From Desulfofustis sp. (lineage in GTDB: Bacteria; Desulfobacterota; Desulfobulbia; Desulfobulbales; Desulfocapsaceae), in the NCBI GenBank assembly GCA_029287755.1, contig JARFQM010000159.1, forward strand, positions 1 to 20,797: a stretch of 20,797 bases of DNA. The letters run 5' to 3'. The notes beneath the pieces are model-generated. The model was not told where the DNA came from. It worked only from the letters and a program-made list of their open reading frames with translations, and made no database searches. This document shows, in pieces, positions 1-7,784 of this stretch. The position numbers were made by a program, and so were the translations under genes. How positions within the stretch are numbered: the stretch's first letter is position 1; each line of letters opens with the position of its first letter.

Positions 1-287
1 ACCCCATCGCGATTGTCGATGGTGTTAACCGCCCCAATTTTCCGGGCCGCCGGATCGAGGCGGTCCAGAAAAGGGATCACTGCGGTTTTGAACGGCATCG
101 ACACGTTCATTCCCCTGATCCCCAGCGCCCGAATGGCCCCAACTCCGGCGGCGGGGTCGGTGATGCCGAAATAGACGAAGGTGTAGTCCAGGCCCAAGTC
201 CCGATAGGCGGCGTTGTGCATCTCCACTGCCAGCCTGTGGGGACTGGCGGCCATTGAACCGCATAAGGTTGGCAGGGTCGGGCTCAT
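1..287 (-). CDS. Shikimate dehydrogenase-like (AroE family) protein, N-terminal part, cut by window edge
   Basis: The first 95 codons of a minus-strand gene that runs off the left edge. The reading frame gives the substrate-binding half of the AroE family: an S-P-H...H-N-A segment at residues 15-26, an N-V-S-M-P-F-K segment at 61-67 with the expected catalytic lysine (K67), and I-G-A-V-N-T at 84-89. Canonical AroE usually has T-I-P-H-K where this protein has S-M-P-F-K, so it belongs to an atypical branch and need not act in aromatic amino acid synthesis. The ATG at 287 is preceded in frame by a stop a few codons upstream; no strong ribosome binding site is visible. It lies 60 bp downstream of the SDR gene and looks like the last gene seen of the same catabolic unit. 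Known for the family: NADP(H)-linked reduction of 3-dehydroshikimate or related cyclic ketones. The catabolic role is inferred from context. Confidence 0.8.
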   Translation of the reverse strand, partial: MSPTLPTLCGSMAASPHRLAVEMHNAAYRDLGLDYTFVYFGITDPAAGVGAIRALGIRGMNVSMPFKTAVIPFLDRLDPAARKIGAVNTIDNRDG

Positions 288-347
288 AAGCGTGATAATA
301 GGGTGTCAGACGTTTCTTTACCGTGCCGCTCTGATTGTCAAACAGGG

Positions 348-1112
348 TTAGGCGAAATAGAGGCCGCCGTTAATTTCAATGATTTCTCCGGTGATGAAAG
401 AACCCAGTTCAGAGACGAAATAGATCACCGCGCCGGCCACATCTGCCGGGGTGCCTCCCCGTTTCAGCGGGGTGGCGTTGATCGCCCCCTGGATGCCGGC
501 ATCGGTATTGAAAGTCTCATGAAACGGGGTCTCCAGAATCAGTCCCGGAGCCACCGCGTTGACCGTAATGCCCCTGCCCGCCACCTCTTTAGCCAGCCCC
601 CTGGTATAGGCAATAATCGCACCTTTGGAGGCGGCATAGGCCACGGCCCCGTCTCCGCCGCCGTTGCGCGCCGCCAGCGACGACATGTTGACGATCCTCC
701 CCCAGCCTCTGTTCATATAAGGCAGAACTGCCCTGGTCACATAAAAGGTGGAAGAGACATTGACATTCATGATCTTGTGCCAGTGTTCGTCACTCATTTC
801 CTCTATTGTCGTGCGCCCGACCAGGTGCCCGGCATTGTTCATCAAAATATCGATATGACCGCCCAGGGTCTCGGCGACCTGATCAACCACTTGATTCACT
901 TGCGCGCTGTCCGTTGCATCGAGCTGATGCGCATGTCCTTTGCCCCCCATCCCCTCGATCATCCTGACCGTCTCCTCGCCCTCCTGCTGATGCGAGAAAT
1001 AGGTGAGGGCCACTTCTGCCCCGCAGCGTGCAAGGGAGAGGGCCACCCCTCTGCCAATACCAAGATTGCCGCCGGTAATCAGTGCCGTTTTTCCGCTCAG
1101 ATCAATATCCAT
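348..1112 (-). CDS. SDR-family 3-oxoacyl reductase / alcohol dehydrogenase (FabG-like)
   Basis: A 254-residue classical short-chain dehydrogenase. The cofactor motif T-G-G-N-L-G-I-G is at residues 13-20, N-N-A-G at 92-95, the catalytic Ser at 145 within N-M-S-S, and the Y-x3-K pair at Y159/K163. P-G ends the usual V-A-P-G stretch near residue 190. Length and motif order match FabG-type reductases, which interconvert 3-oxoacyl and 3-hydroxyacyl thioesters or related alcohols with NAD(P). A good GGGAG ribosome binding site lies just upstream of the ATG. It sits between a 3-hydroxyacyl-CoA dehydrogenase and an AroE-like gene on the same strand. Since a dedicated 3-hydroxyacyl-CoA dehydrogenase is adjacent, this enzyme may oxidise a different hydroxyl in the pathway, for example on a ring or sugar acid. 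The substrate cannot be read from sequence. Confidence 0.9.
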   Translation of the reverse strand: MDIDLSGKTALITGGNLGIGRGVALSLARCGAEVALTYFSHQQEGEETVRMIEGMGGKGHAHQLDATDSAQVNQVVDQVAETLGGHIDILMNNAGHLVGRTTIEEMSDEHWHKIMNVNVSSTFYVTRAVLPYMNRGWGRIVNMSSLAARNGGGDGAVAYAASKGAIIAYTRGLAKEVAGRGITVNAVAPGLILETPFHETFNTDAGIQGAINATPLKRGGTPADVAGAVIYFVSELGSFITGEIIEINGGLYFA

Positions 1113-1198
1113 TTCTCACTCCCTTTTTCCTGTAGATGAGTGGTATGCTGATTCTTTTCGGGCACGAGATACATGGCCGGATCAAACACACCGGTAAG

Positions 1199-2149
1199 TT
1201 AATCTTCATCTTCGTTCGAGCGCTCCATTTTCAGCAATTCCAGGAGAAATCGATTTCTCTTATCGGTCAGCTCAGCCCCGTCGCGCACCTGCCAGTCATA
1301 GAACCCCTTGCCCGACTTGACGCCGAAATCACCGTTGTCGAACTTCTCTTTTAGAAGTGCGGCCGGCTCGGCATCACTGCAGAGCGACCGGCACATGTAA
1401 CTCTGGATCGCATGGAGCGTATCGAGGCCGACCACATCATTATGCTCCAGTGGACCATAGACCGGGAAGCGCCGGCCGAGCCCGTTCTTGACGGCGGTGT
1501 CCACGTCTTCAACCGAGGCAATGCCCTCCTCGACAATATGAATCGCCTCCCTGAGTAGGGCCTGGAAAAGCCGGTTGCCGAGCTGTCCAGGCGTATCTTT
1601 GAGGACCTTTACCGGCTTCTTGCCTGCCCGGCTCAGCAGATCGACAAGCGTTTCCACCGTGGCCATCGAAGTCTTCACGCCCTTGACTACCTCAACCAGC
1701 GGCATCAGGTGGGGAGGATTCCAGAAGTGAGTCACTGCGAAGCGCTCCGGCCTCTTCAACCCGGCCGCCAGATCGGTTGCCGGAATTCCCGAAGTATTGG
1801 AAGTGAGAATAGCCTTGGCCGGGCAGTGCAGTTCTACACGTCCGAAAAATTCCCGTTTCAACTCCAGGTTTTCGGGAATCGACTCAATGACCAGATCAGC
1901 CTGCTTGACACCGCCTTCCAGATCTGTGGTACCGGATATTAACTCCCGCACTCCCTGGGCCTTGCCAGCTTCCAGAAGGCCTTCTGAGCTGAGGGTATCA
2001 AGCAGATCGTTGATGCCGGCCAGGCCGCGCTCGACACTGTCAATCGTGCGCGCGAAAATCTGCACCTGACAGCCCACCGACGCCAGCGTATAGGCAATTC
2101 CCGGACCCATCTGGCCGCTGCCGGCCACCACTGCACTGTGAATGTTCAT
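1199..2149 (-). CDS. 3-hydroxyacyl-CoA dehydrogenase (Hbd/PaaH type)
   Basis: A 316-residue protein with the two-domain layout of monofunctional 3-hydroxyacyl-CoA dehydrogenases. The N-terminal Rossmann motif G-S-G-Q-M-G-P-G is at residues 10-17. S-N-T-S lies at 117-120, and the catalytic His-Glu dyad is at H141 (in H-F-W-N-P-P) and E153. The C-terminal helical domain has the family's G-K-G-F-Y-D-W segment near the end. The family oxidises L-3-hydroxyacyl-CoA to 3-oxoacyl-CoA with NAD+, the third step of beta-oxidation. It starts 24 bp after the Gfo/Idh gene ends, on the same strand, and together with the acyl-CoA dehydrogenase and enoyl-CoA hydratase nearby completes a beta-oxidation spiral apart from thiolase, which is not in the window. 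The C-terminal tail is acidic. Chain-length preference is unknown. Confidence 0.93.
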   Translation of the reverse strand: MNIHSAVVAGSGQMGPGIAYTLASVGCQVQIFARTIDSVERGLAGINDLLDTLSSEGLLEAGKAQGVRELISGTTDLEGGVKQADLVIESIPENLELKREFFGRVELHCPAKAILTSNTSGIPATDLAAGLKRPERFAVTHFWNPPHLMPLVEVVKGVKTSMATVETLVDLLSRAGKKPVKVLKDTPGQLGNRLFQALLREAIHIVEEGIASVEDVDTAVKNGLGRRFPVYGPLEHNDVVGLDTLHAIQSYMCRSLCSDAEPAALLKEKFDNGDFGVKSGKGFYDWQVRDGAELTDKRNRFLLELLKMERSNEDED

Positions 2150-2173
2150 AGCCCTGTTTCTGCGCTTGAATAA

Positions 2174-3145
2174 TCAGCGGGTGAAGCTGTCGATAATCTC
2201 CATCACCAGCAGACCATCTGCTGTTGAGCATGGACAGTCAGCCTCGCCAAGAAAATAGCTGGTCACCGCTTCGATCATCGGCAACTGAATGTTGACTGGA
2301 TTGTCAAACGTCATGACTGTCTCTCCCTCCTCCGTGCAAAGCGTCACTTCGTCACCGAAAAACGGTACGGAAACCACTCCCTTGTTTCCGGTCACGATCA
2401 GTCGCTCGGAGACCGCACAGGGGGCGACACTGAAGCACCAGCAGCCGCGAAAGACGACATTGCGGTCGAACAGGATTGTCCCCTGAACAAAATCGTCAGC
2501 CGGTGCGGCCGCACTCAACCGTCTGGAAAAGCCGTCATACTCCAGCGGCTGGCCGAAGTAAACGAGCAGCAAGTCGAGCAGATGGGGCGACAAATCATGG
2601 AACAAGCCGCCGCCTGAAATTTCCGGATTTAACCGCCAGTTGGTGGTGTCGGGTATCAAAGAGGTTTCTTCCGGCAGGAAGAAGTTGACCTCCGCCAGTC
2701 GGACCTCCCCGATTACTCCGTTTTTGATTATCTCACCCACTTTCCTAAACGCCGGCAAAGCCCGACGATAATGAGCCACCGCCACCTTTTTCCGGCTCTG
2801 TGCTTCAGCCTCGATAATGGCCTTGCACTCCGCCGTGTTCATCCCCATTGGTTTTTCCAGGTAGACATGTTTACCGGCCGCCAGGGCCGCCAGACAGTGG
2901 TCGAGATGATAACGAGGCGGAGTGGCGACATAGACCGCATCGATGTCGGGATCACCCAGCAGACCATCAACCGAATCGTACCATGTACCGACCCGGTGGC
3001 GACGGGCAAAATCCGCTGCTTTTTCCCCGTCACGGCGCATCACCGCCGTCAACTCCGCTCCCCGTGCTTTCTGGAAGGCCGGCCCGCTTTTCACTTCGCA
3101 GACATCGCCCGCCCCCAAAATTCCCCATCTTATTGATGCTGTCAT
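2174..3145 (-). CDS. Gfo/Idh/MocA-family oxidoreductase
   Basis: A 323-residue NAD(P)-dependent dehydrogenase of the glucose-fructose oxidoreductase / inositol dehydrogenase family. The N-terminal Rossmann motif is G-I-L-G-A-G at residues 8-13, and the signature E-K-P is at 97-99. A G-G-G-L-F-H-D-L-S-P-H segment in the C-terminal half carries the family's Asp and His active-site region. An in-frame ATG exists at 3211, but the start at 3145 is preferred: it is preceded by GAGAGG at proper spacing and begins right at the first beta strand of the fold. These enzymes oxidise or reduce hydroxyls of sugars, cyclitols and related acids. Its place between a GH88-like gene and acyl-CoA enzymes suggests a substrate with a carbohydrate or cyclitol part (inference). 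Confidence 0.9.
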   Translation of the reverse strand: MTASIRWGILGAGDVCEVKSGPAFQKARGAELTAVMRRDGEKAADFARRHRVGTWYDSVDGLLGDPDIDAVYVATPPRYHLDHCLAALAAGKHVYLEKPMGMNTAECKAIIEAEAQSRKKVAVAHYRRALPAFRKVGEIIKNGVIGEVRLAEVNFFLPEETSLIPDTTNWRLNPEISGGGLFHDLSPHLLDLLLVYFGQPLEYDGFSRRLSAAAPADDFVQGTILFDRNVVFRGCWCFSVAPCAVSERLIVTGNKGVVSVPFFGDEVTLCTEEGETVMTFDNPVNIQLPMIEAVTSYFLGEADCPCSTADGLLVMEIIDSFTR

Positions 3146-3223
3146 TTTTCCTCTCTGTCTATCTATCAGTGAAATAATCCAGGCCTCGTGACATAAGTTC
3201 AAGGCGCTCACTCAGACAAGGCG

Positions 3224-3263
3224 CCAGCGAGCAGCCTCCGCAGCGAGCAACGCTGCCTGCTGG
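3224..3263. other. GC-rich hairpins between GH88-like and Gfo/Idh genes
   Basis: The 152-bp gap between these two genes contains a perfect 6-bp hairpin (GCAGCG at 3240-3245, CGCTGC at 3251-3256, 5-nt loop) nested in a larger imperfect inverted repeat. There is no T-run after it on the minus strand, so it does not look like a simple terminator. It may be an mRNA processing or stability element separating two parts of the operon. Function not shown. Confidence 0.3.
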
Positions 3264-3297
3264 GATGGCTTGGACTAATTATCGCTATGTATAGTCA

Positions 3298-4692
3298 CTA
3301 ATCGAGATAATACTTGTGGTAAATAGCCGAATCTGCCAGGCGCTGGATATACACTCCCAGTTCCAGAAGATGGTAATCCCCCCACATGCATGACTCTCCG
3401 CAGGGCACCGAGCGTCCCTCGGGTACATAATCCCAACCGTTGGGCCGGTGGTAGACCGAGTGGAGCAGAAGTCCCTGGTGATTCGGATCGAAAGATAGAT
3501 AGGGTTCTTCCAGGAGGGTGGCGGCCAGACTCAAACCCGACTGGATATATCGCCGTCCCCCCTTCTCATCGCCGTGACGCTGCAGATATCTGCCCAGTCT
3601 CAGCAGCCCCTGGGCGGAAATCGCCGCCGAGGACGAGTCGACCGGCTCGAAATCGTTGAAAGGGTTCGACCTTTGGTTCAAACACTCATCCATCTTAGCC
3701 AACCCCGGTGCTCCGCTATCCCAAAAGACAATGCCGTCCGGGGTGCAATGCTCGATATAGAACTCGGCCACCGCCTCGCTGACCTCGACAAAGCGATCCA
3801 GTATTGCCTGCTTGCCCGGAAAGATTTCCGGCAGCAACTCAGCACACTCAGCCTCTTCGACAGTTTCGAAATATTCGATCAGTTCGGGATAACCGCTGAG
3901 AATCCAGGCCAATCCCCGCGTCCAGGTTGTGAATGGGGAGTAACCCTGCTGGGTGTTGGTACAGCGGTAGGTGCCGTTTTTCTCGTTGAATATCGCTTCA
4001 TGGGCCACCCGCCCCCGGATGTCATACGAATCCCGGCCGCTTCCGAAAAACACGTTGTAGCGCGCCGTGGTCTCGGCATGCTGCAGGCTGCGTGTGAGCA
4101 GATTGATTTTTTCGTCCTGCTCGCCCATCAGAAGATGGCCAAGTTGGTGGCTCAGGGTCAGGGCGCGAACGGTTCTTATGGTATCGGCAAAGAGCGAATG
4201 GGAACCGTTGAAGGAATAGATGTAGCCCAGCCCGTCAACCACTTTGGTCCAGCGGGCGGCCTGGATGGCGCCGGTCATCTTCAAGGCCAGTTCATAGAAT
4301 TCTCTCTCCCGCAGATTCTCATCTATGCGGCCTTCGTTCATCAGTCTCAGCAGGTTGCCGTAGGTACTGACATTGTTGAAACCGTGGTCGTGAACTCCAA
4401 CATGGCTGAGATGCGGAGCCATATGGGTCACGGTCCGGTCGCGGCCCAGCTTGAGAAAATCCTGTTCCCCGGTTCCATCGAAGTGCAGGAGCGCACAGCC
4501 GAACTGAAAGCCCTGGGTCCATTCCGTCCAGCCCCGCGTGGTGTAGGTGCCCTTGACGGTAAAAACAGGTGTGCCGCGTGAGGGATCCCAGCTCTTTTCA
4601 ATGCTGGCAATCTTCTTTCCGGCCAGATCGAACATCCTGTGAAGTTGAGGTTCCAAGCCTTCCGGGGTGATTGAGTAATCAATGTTCAGCAT
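3298..4692 (-). CDS. Glycoside hydrolase family 88-like protein (unsaturated glucuronyl hydrolase homologue)
   Basis: A 464-residue protein, somewhat longer than typical GH88 enzymes. It shows GH88 landmarks in order: W-T-x-G-F near residues 58-62, an H-D-H-G-F segment with D102 in the place of the first conserved aspartate, a second aspartate at D170 in F-A-D-T-I-R, W-T-R-G-L-A-W in the middle, a D-S-S-S-A-A-I stretch, and the C-terminal C-G-E-S...G-D-Y-H-L-L-E block. GH88 enzymes hydrate the C4-C5 double bond of unsaturated uronyl residues and so release the aglycone. No signal peptide is seen, so it should be cytoplasmic. The ribosome binding site GGAGG lies close upstream. It is odd among acyl-CoA genes and may process a glycosylated or cyclic enol-ether substrate (inference). 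Assignment of the aspartates is by motif alignment from memory. Confidence 0.78.
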   Translation of the reverse strand: MLNIDYSITPEGLEPQLHRMFDLAGKKIASIEKSWDPSRGTPVFTVKGTYTTRGWTEWTQGFQFGCALLHFDGTGEQDFLKLGRDRTVTHMAPHLSHVGVHDHGFNNVSTYGNLLRLMNEGRIDENLREREFYELALKMTGAIQAARWTKVVDGLGYIYSFNGSHSLFADTIRTVRALTLSHQLGHLLMGEQDEKINLLTRSLQHAETTARYNVFFGSGRDSYDIRGRVAHEAIFNEKNGTYRCTNTQQGYSPFTTWTRGLAWILSGYPELIEYFETVEEAECAELLPEIFPGKQAILDRFVEVSEAVAEFYIEHCTPDGIVFWDSGAPGLAKMDECLNQRSNPFNDFEPVDSSSAAISAQGLLRLGRYLQRHGDEKGGRRYIQSGLSLAATLLEEPYLSFDPNHQGLLLHSVYHRPNGWDYVPEGRSVPCGESCMWGDYHLLELGVYIQRLADSAIYHKYYLD

Positions 4693-4783
4693 GGTTGCAC
4701 CTCCAAGCCTCCTGTCGTCGGTCTTGAATCTTTATTTTTTATGCACAGCCGCAGAAGCCCAATCTATCTTATAGTTAATATTC

Positions 4784-4816
4784 ATTCCGAGGATAAAATT
4801 TCGAGCACAACGAAGA
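4784..4816 (-). repeat. Dispersed repeat, partial copy (33 bp)
   Basis: This segment, in the intergenic gap between the acyl-CoA dehydrogenase and the GH88-like gene, matches the reverse complement of 18711-18743 at 30 of 33 positions by direct comparison. The shared core begins ATTCCGAGGATAAAATTT. The second copy is part of a much longer inverted-repeat element; only its central part is found here. The three differences are single-base changes without gaps. Confidence 0.7.
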
Positions 4817-4839
4817 TATGGAACAACATAGCCGTTTCC

Positions 4840-5988
4840 CTATTTCAGCAGCTGCCTGGCGATAATGGTGCGTTGGATCTGGTTAGTTCCTTCGTAGATC
4901 TGGGTGATCTTGGCATCGCGGTAAAGCCTTTCCACCTCGTAGCCTTTTATATAGCCGCTGCCGCCGAAAATCTGCAGGGCTTCGGCGGTTTGTTTCACCG
5001 CCATATCGGAGGCATAACACTTGGCCATCGAACTCGCCTCGGTGGCCGGTTTGGTGTTGTCTAGCAGCAGTGCCGCCTGATGCACAAGTCCGCGAGCCGC
5101 GGAGATCTCCATTGCCATCTGGGCCAAGAGCCATTGAATTCCCTGGAAATCGGCTATGGGGCTGCCAAACTGCTTCCGCGTCTTGGCATAATCGAGTGAT
5201 GCGTCCAGCCCGGCCTGGGCGATGCCCACGGACAGCGCACCGATCCCCACCCGACCCTTTTCCAGGACACTCATGATCATATAAAATCCCCGGTTCAACT
5301 CGCCGAGCAGGGCGTCTGCAGGCAGTTCCACTTCGTCGAAGAAGAGGGGCCCGACCTGGGACCCCCGCTGTCCCATCTTCTCCTCCTTGGGTCCACGGCT
5401 GACCCCCTGGGCATGGAGGTCAACGATGAAGACGCTCATGCCTCTGTGCCCCTTATCCGGATCTGTCCTGGCCAGCACGATGCCGATATCGGCCAGGGGA
5501 GCGTTGTTGATCCACAATTTGGTGCCATCGAGTTTCCAGCCCGCCCCAACCGGCCTCGCGGTGGTCTTGATTGCCGAGAGATCAGAGCCTGCTTCCGCCT
5601 CGGTGAGACAATAGGCCACTTTTGTCTGAAACCCGGTGATCGGTCGCAGATATTTATCTTTCTGGGCTTCCGTACCGTACTGGTAGATGAGGCTGGAAAC
5701 CAGCTCCACCAGGCCGCACTGGTCCGCCACCGACGAGTAGCCCCGGGACAACTCCTCCATGACAATGGCATAGCCGTAGCAGTCGACGCCCCCGCCCCCG
5801 TACTCCCCGGGGATGGTGACGCCGAAGAGCCCAAGCTCGGCCATCTGGTTGAATAACTCCACGGGAAACTCCTCGTTCCTGTCGAGCCTCTCCGCCTGCG
5901 GCCGTATCTGTTCCCGGGCAAAATCGGCGGTCATCTCACGTATCTGCCGGTATACATCCGGGCTGTTTGTGGGTAGCTCAACCAGCAT
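4840..5988 (-). CDS. Acyl-CoA dehydrogenase (short-chain/butyryl-CoA type)
   Basis: A 382-residue flavoprotein of normal acyl-CoA dehydrogenase length. Visible landmarks are the mid-domain segment Y-C-L-T-E-A-E-A-G-S-D, a K-x-W-I-N-N-A flavin-side motif, R-K-Q-F-G, Q-I-F-G-G-S-G-Y, and the C-terminal I-Y-E-G-T-N-Q-I-Q-R block in which E366 stands at the catalytic base position of short-chain enzymes. The reaction is FAD-dependent formation of the 2,3-double bond of an acyl-CoA, with electrons passed to ETF; no etf genes are in the window. A GGAGGA ribosome binding site precedes the ATG, and the gene starts 21 bp after the CoA-transferase stop, so the two are surely co-transcribed. Substrate unknown; cyclic acyl-CoAs are possible. 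Confidence 0.95.
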   Translation of the reverse strand: MLVELPTNSPDVYRQIREMTADFAREQIRPQAERLDRNEEFPVELFNQMAELGLFGVTIPGEYGGGGVDCYGYAIVMEELSRGYSSVADQCGLVELVSSLIYQYGTEAQKDKYLRPITGFQTKVAYCLTEAEAGSDLSAIKTTARPVGAGWKLDGTKLWINNAPLADIGIVLARTDPDKGHRGMSVFIVDLHAQGVSRGPKEEKMGQRGSQVGPLFFDEVELPADALLGELNRGFYMIMSVLEKGRVGIGALSVGIAQAGLDASLDYAKTRKQFGSPIADFQGIQWLLAQMAMEISAARGLVHQAALLLDNTKPATEASSMAKCYASDMAVKQTAEALQIFGGSGYIKGYEVERLYRDAKITQIYEGTNQIQRTIIARQLLK

Positions 5989-6009
5989 GACTCCGCGTCC
6001 TCCCGCCAG

Positions 6010-7572
6010 CTATTGGCGCTGCTTCATTTCTTTGAACTTTTCTTTCAGATTGAGTGGTTCTGCACGGTAAATGATGGCATCGATGGTTTTCAGCTCGGAG
6101 CTGATGAGCGGCCTGAATTCCATCATATCAAGCACATCCGTCTGTAGATCGAGCCCCGGTGCAACCTCGAGCAGCATCACTCCCTCCGGCGTCAAGGTGA
6201 AGACCGCTCGCTCTGTGACATAGAATACGCTCTGGCCGCGATCGATCGCACTCGTACCCGAAAATGTCACCTGCTCCACCCGGTCGACAAATTTCTTTGC
6301 CTTGCCGGGGTGAATCACCTTTAAACCGTCGGCTGTGATCTGCTGTTCCCCCTTAACGGCGAAGGTTCCGCAAAAGACGAGCTTCTTGGCCGCCGAGGAG
6401 ATATCGATGGCCCCTCCGCTGCCGGTGATGAAATTGTTGAACCTGGTTGAGTTGATATTGCCGATCCTGTCGACCTGGGCAAACCCCAGAAAGGCCATGT
6501 CCAGGCCTCCGCCGTGAAAAAAATCGAACTGGTAGACATCGTCAATGATGGCGGTGGGATTGAACATCGCCCCAAAATTCAATCCAGTGGTCGGAATTCC
6601 GGCGATGGCGCCCTGCTCAATCATGAAGACAAGTTGATCGGTGATCTCTTCCTGCTGGGCCACGATGGGCACCCCGTCCGACATGCCGTACCCCAGGTTG
6701 ACGAAGATACCGGGCCTCAACTCGAGCGCCGCCCGGCGGCTTACCACCCGCTTGACCCCCTCGAGCCGCAACTCTTCGGCCTCGTACTCGACATCTCTTT
6801 TCACCAGAGCGGGGTCGAAAGCGGTCAGAAAGGTCATCTCCTGCTCCGGCTCGACCACCACGTAGTCGATGAACACCCCCGGCACCTTCACCTGGGTGGG
6901 GTCGCAGTGGCCCTCGATGGTCCGTTTTACCTGGGCGATAACGATACCGTCATTTACCTTGGCAGATTGAGCTATGGACAGCATGGAGAAGGTGCCGACC
7001 TCTTCCTCCATGGTCAGATTGCCTTCGCAGTCCGCCGTGGTCCCCCTGATAAAGGCGACATCAATCGGAATGGTTTTGTAAAACAGGTACTCTCTGCCGC
7101 CGAGTTCGATCACCTCGACCAGGTCTTCGGTGGTAATGCTGTTGAGTTTGCCTCCTTCCACCCGGGGATCCACATAGGTATTGAGGCCAATCGACGTAAC
7201 GATCCCCGGTTTGCCCGAGGCTGTCGCCCGCATCAGATGCCCCAGTACTCCCTGGGAGAAATTGTAGCCCTTCACCTTATTGCGCAGTGCGAGATCGACC
7301 ATTTTCGGTGAATTCCCCCAATAGCCGCCGATGGCAGTATCGATCAACCCCTCATGGGCCAAATGATTCATGCCGCGGGAATCATTGTCACCGATCCCAC
7401 AGGGATGAATTACCCTGAGGTTGCCTGGACCACCGCTGCGGATATACCGCTCTCCCAGCTCCTTCATCAGTCGATCCGGAACCGCGTGTCCGGCACCGGC
7501 GCCGCCGATCGCTAGCGTGACACCGTCCTTGATAACTTCCACTGCGTGCCGGGCGCTGACTATCGAAACCAT
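6010..7572 (-). CDS. Acyl-CoA:acetate/propionate CoA-transferase (YdiF/Pct type)
   Basis: A 520-residue single-chain family I CoA-transferase with fused alpha and beta halves. The N-terminal half has the glycine-rich G-G-A-G-A-G loop (23-28) and the G-T-T-A-D segment (177-181). The C-terminal half starts near residue 275, with N-L-G-Y-G-M at 292-297 and the catalytic glutamate at E319 within M-I-E-Q-G. This corresponds to the glutamate that forms the covalent CoA thioester in propionate CoA-transferase. The enzyme would move CoA from an acyl-CoA donor to a free acid, activating the substrate without ATP, which is typical of energy-limited anaerobes. It is the first gene of the minus-strand unit, with an AGGAG ribosome binding site and the putative operator 7642-7662 about 70 bp upstream of its start codon. 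Confidence 0.93.
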   Translation of the reverse strand: MVSIVSARHAVEVIKDGVTLAIGGAGAGHAVPDRLMKELGERYIRSGGPGNLRVIHPCGIGDNDSRGMNHLAHEGLIDTAIGGYWGNSPKMVDLALRNKVKGYNFSQGVLGHLMRATASGKPGIVTSIGLNTYVDPRVEGGKLNSITTEDLVEVIELGGREYLFYKTIPIDVAFIRGTTADCEGNLTMEEEVGTFSMLSIAQSAKVNDGIVIAQVKRTIEGHCDPTQVKVPGVFIDYVVVEPEQEMTFLTAFDPALVKRDVEYEAEELRLEGVKRVVSRRAALELRPGIFVNLGYGMSDGVPIVAQQEEITDQLVFMIEQGAIAGIPTTGLNFGAMFNPTAIIDDVYQFDFFHGGGLDMAFLGFAQVDRIGNINSTRFNNFITGSGGAIDISSAAKKLVFCGTFAVKGEQQITADGLKVIHPGKAKKFVDRVEQVTFSGTSAIDRGQSVFYVTERAVFTLTPEGVMLLEVAPGLDLQTDVLDMMEFRPLISSELKTIDAIIYRAEPLNLKEKFKEMKQRQ

Positions 7573-7641
7573 TGCTGCTCTCCTGGGGGCCCCTGTCTGA
7601 ATATCTCAACCCTGTCATATTGAGGATGCAGGGGATAAAAT

Positions 7642-7671
7642 ACACCAAAATGATATTGGTGTCTAATTATA
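7642..7671 (-). promoter_or_regulatory. Palindromic operator 1 with -10 box for the minus-strand catabolic unit
   Basis: A perfect 7-bp inverted repeat ACACCAA (7642-7648) and TTGGTGT (7656-7662) flanks AATGATA. Just upstream in minus orientation is TATAAT (complement of 7666-7671). The start site would then fall inside the palindrome, as expected for a repressor site. No convincing -35 hexamer is seen; the upstream DNA is very AT-rich. Its sequence closely resembles operator 2, so both are probably bound by the adjacent FadR/GntR protein (inference). Confidence 0.6.
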
Positions 7672-7722
7672 TTAAAATTTTTTTATTAACATATTGAGTT
7701 AATATAAAAATTTGTTATTTAC

Positions 7723-7754
7723 ATATAATACCAATAATGATATTGGTATTATAT
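7723..7754 (+). promoter_or_regulatory. Palindromic operator 2 with -10 box for the FadR regulator gene
   Basis: A perfect 13-bp inverted repeat: ATATAATACCAAT (7723-7735) and ATTGGTATTATAT (7742-7754) around AATGAT. The left arm contains TATAAT (7724-7729) at the -10 position for plus-strand transcription of the regulator, and by symmetry the right arm carries it on the minus strand. It shares ACCAA...AATGATATTGGT with operator 1. A half site, ATTGG, repeats at 7753-7757. It lies directly upstream of the regulator start and fits autoregulation (inference). Confidence 0.65.
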
Positions 7755-7784
7755 TGGTTGGCGAAAAACTACCGTGGTCGACAT

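Noticed and set aside
25..264. Minus-strand 79-codon open frame at the left edge
   Set aside because: Arg/Gly-rich with no domain; it lies in another frame over the AroE-like coding sequence, which shows clear family motifs.
303..1139. Plus-strand 278-codon open frame
   Set aside because: Antisense to the SDR gene, which has all catalytic motifs; the translated product shows no family resemblance.
3574..4581. Plus-strand 335-codon open frame
   Set aside because: Antisense shadow of the GH88-like gene; long only because of GC-rich codon bias.
6514..7311. Plus-strand 265-codon open frame
   Set aside because: Antisense to the CoA-transferase gene; no recognisable domain.
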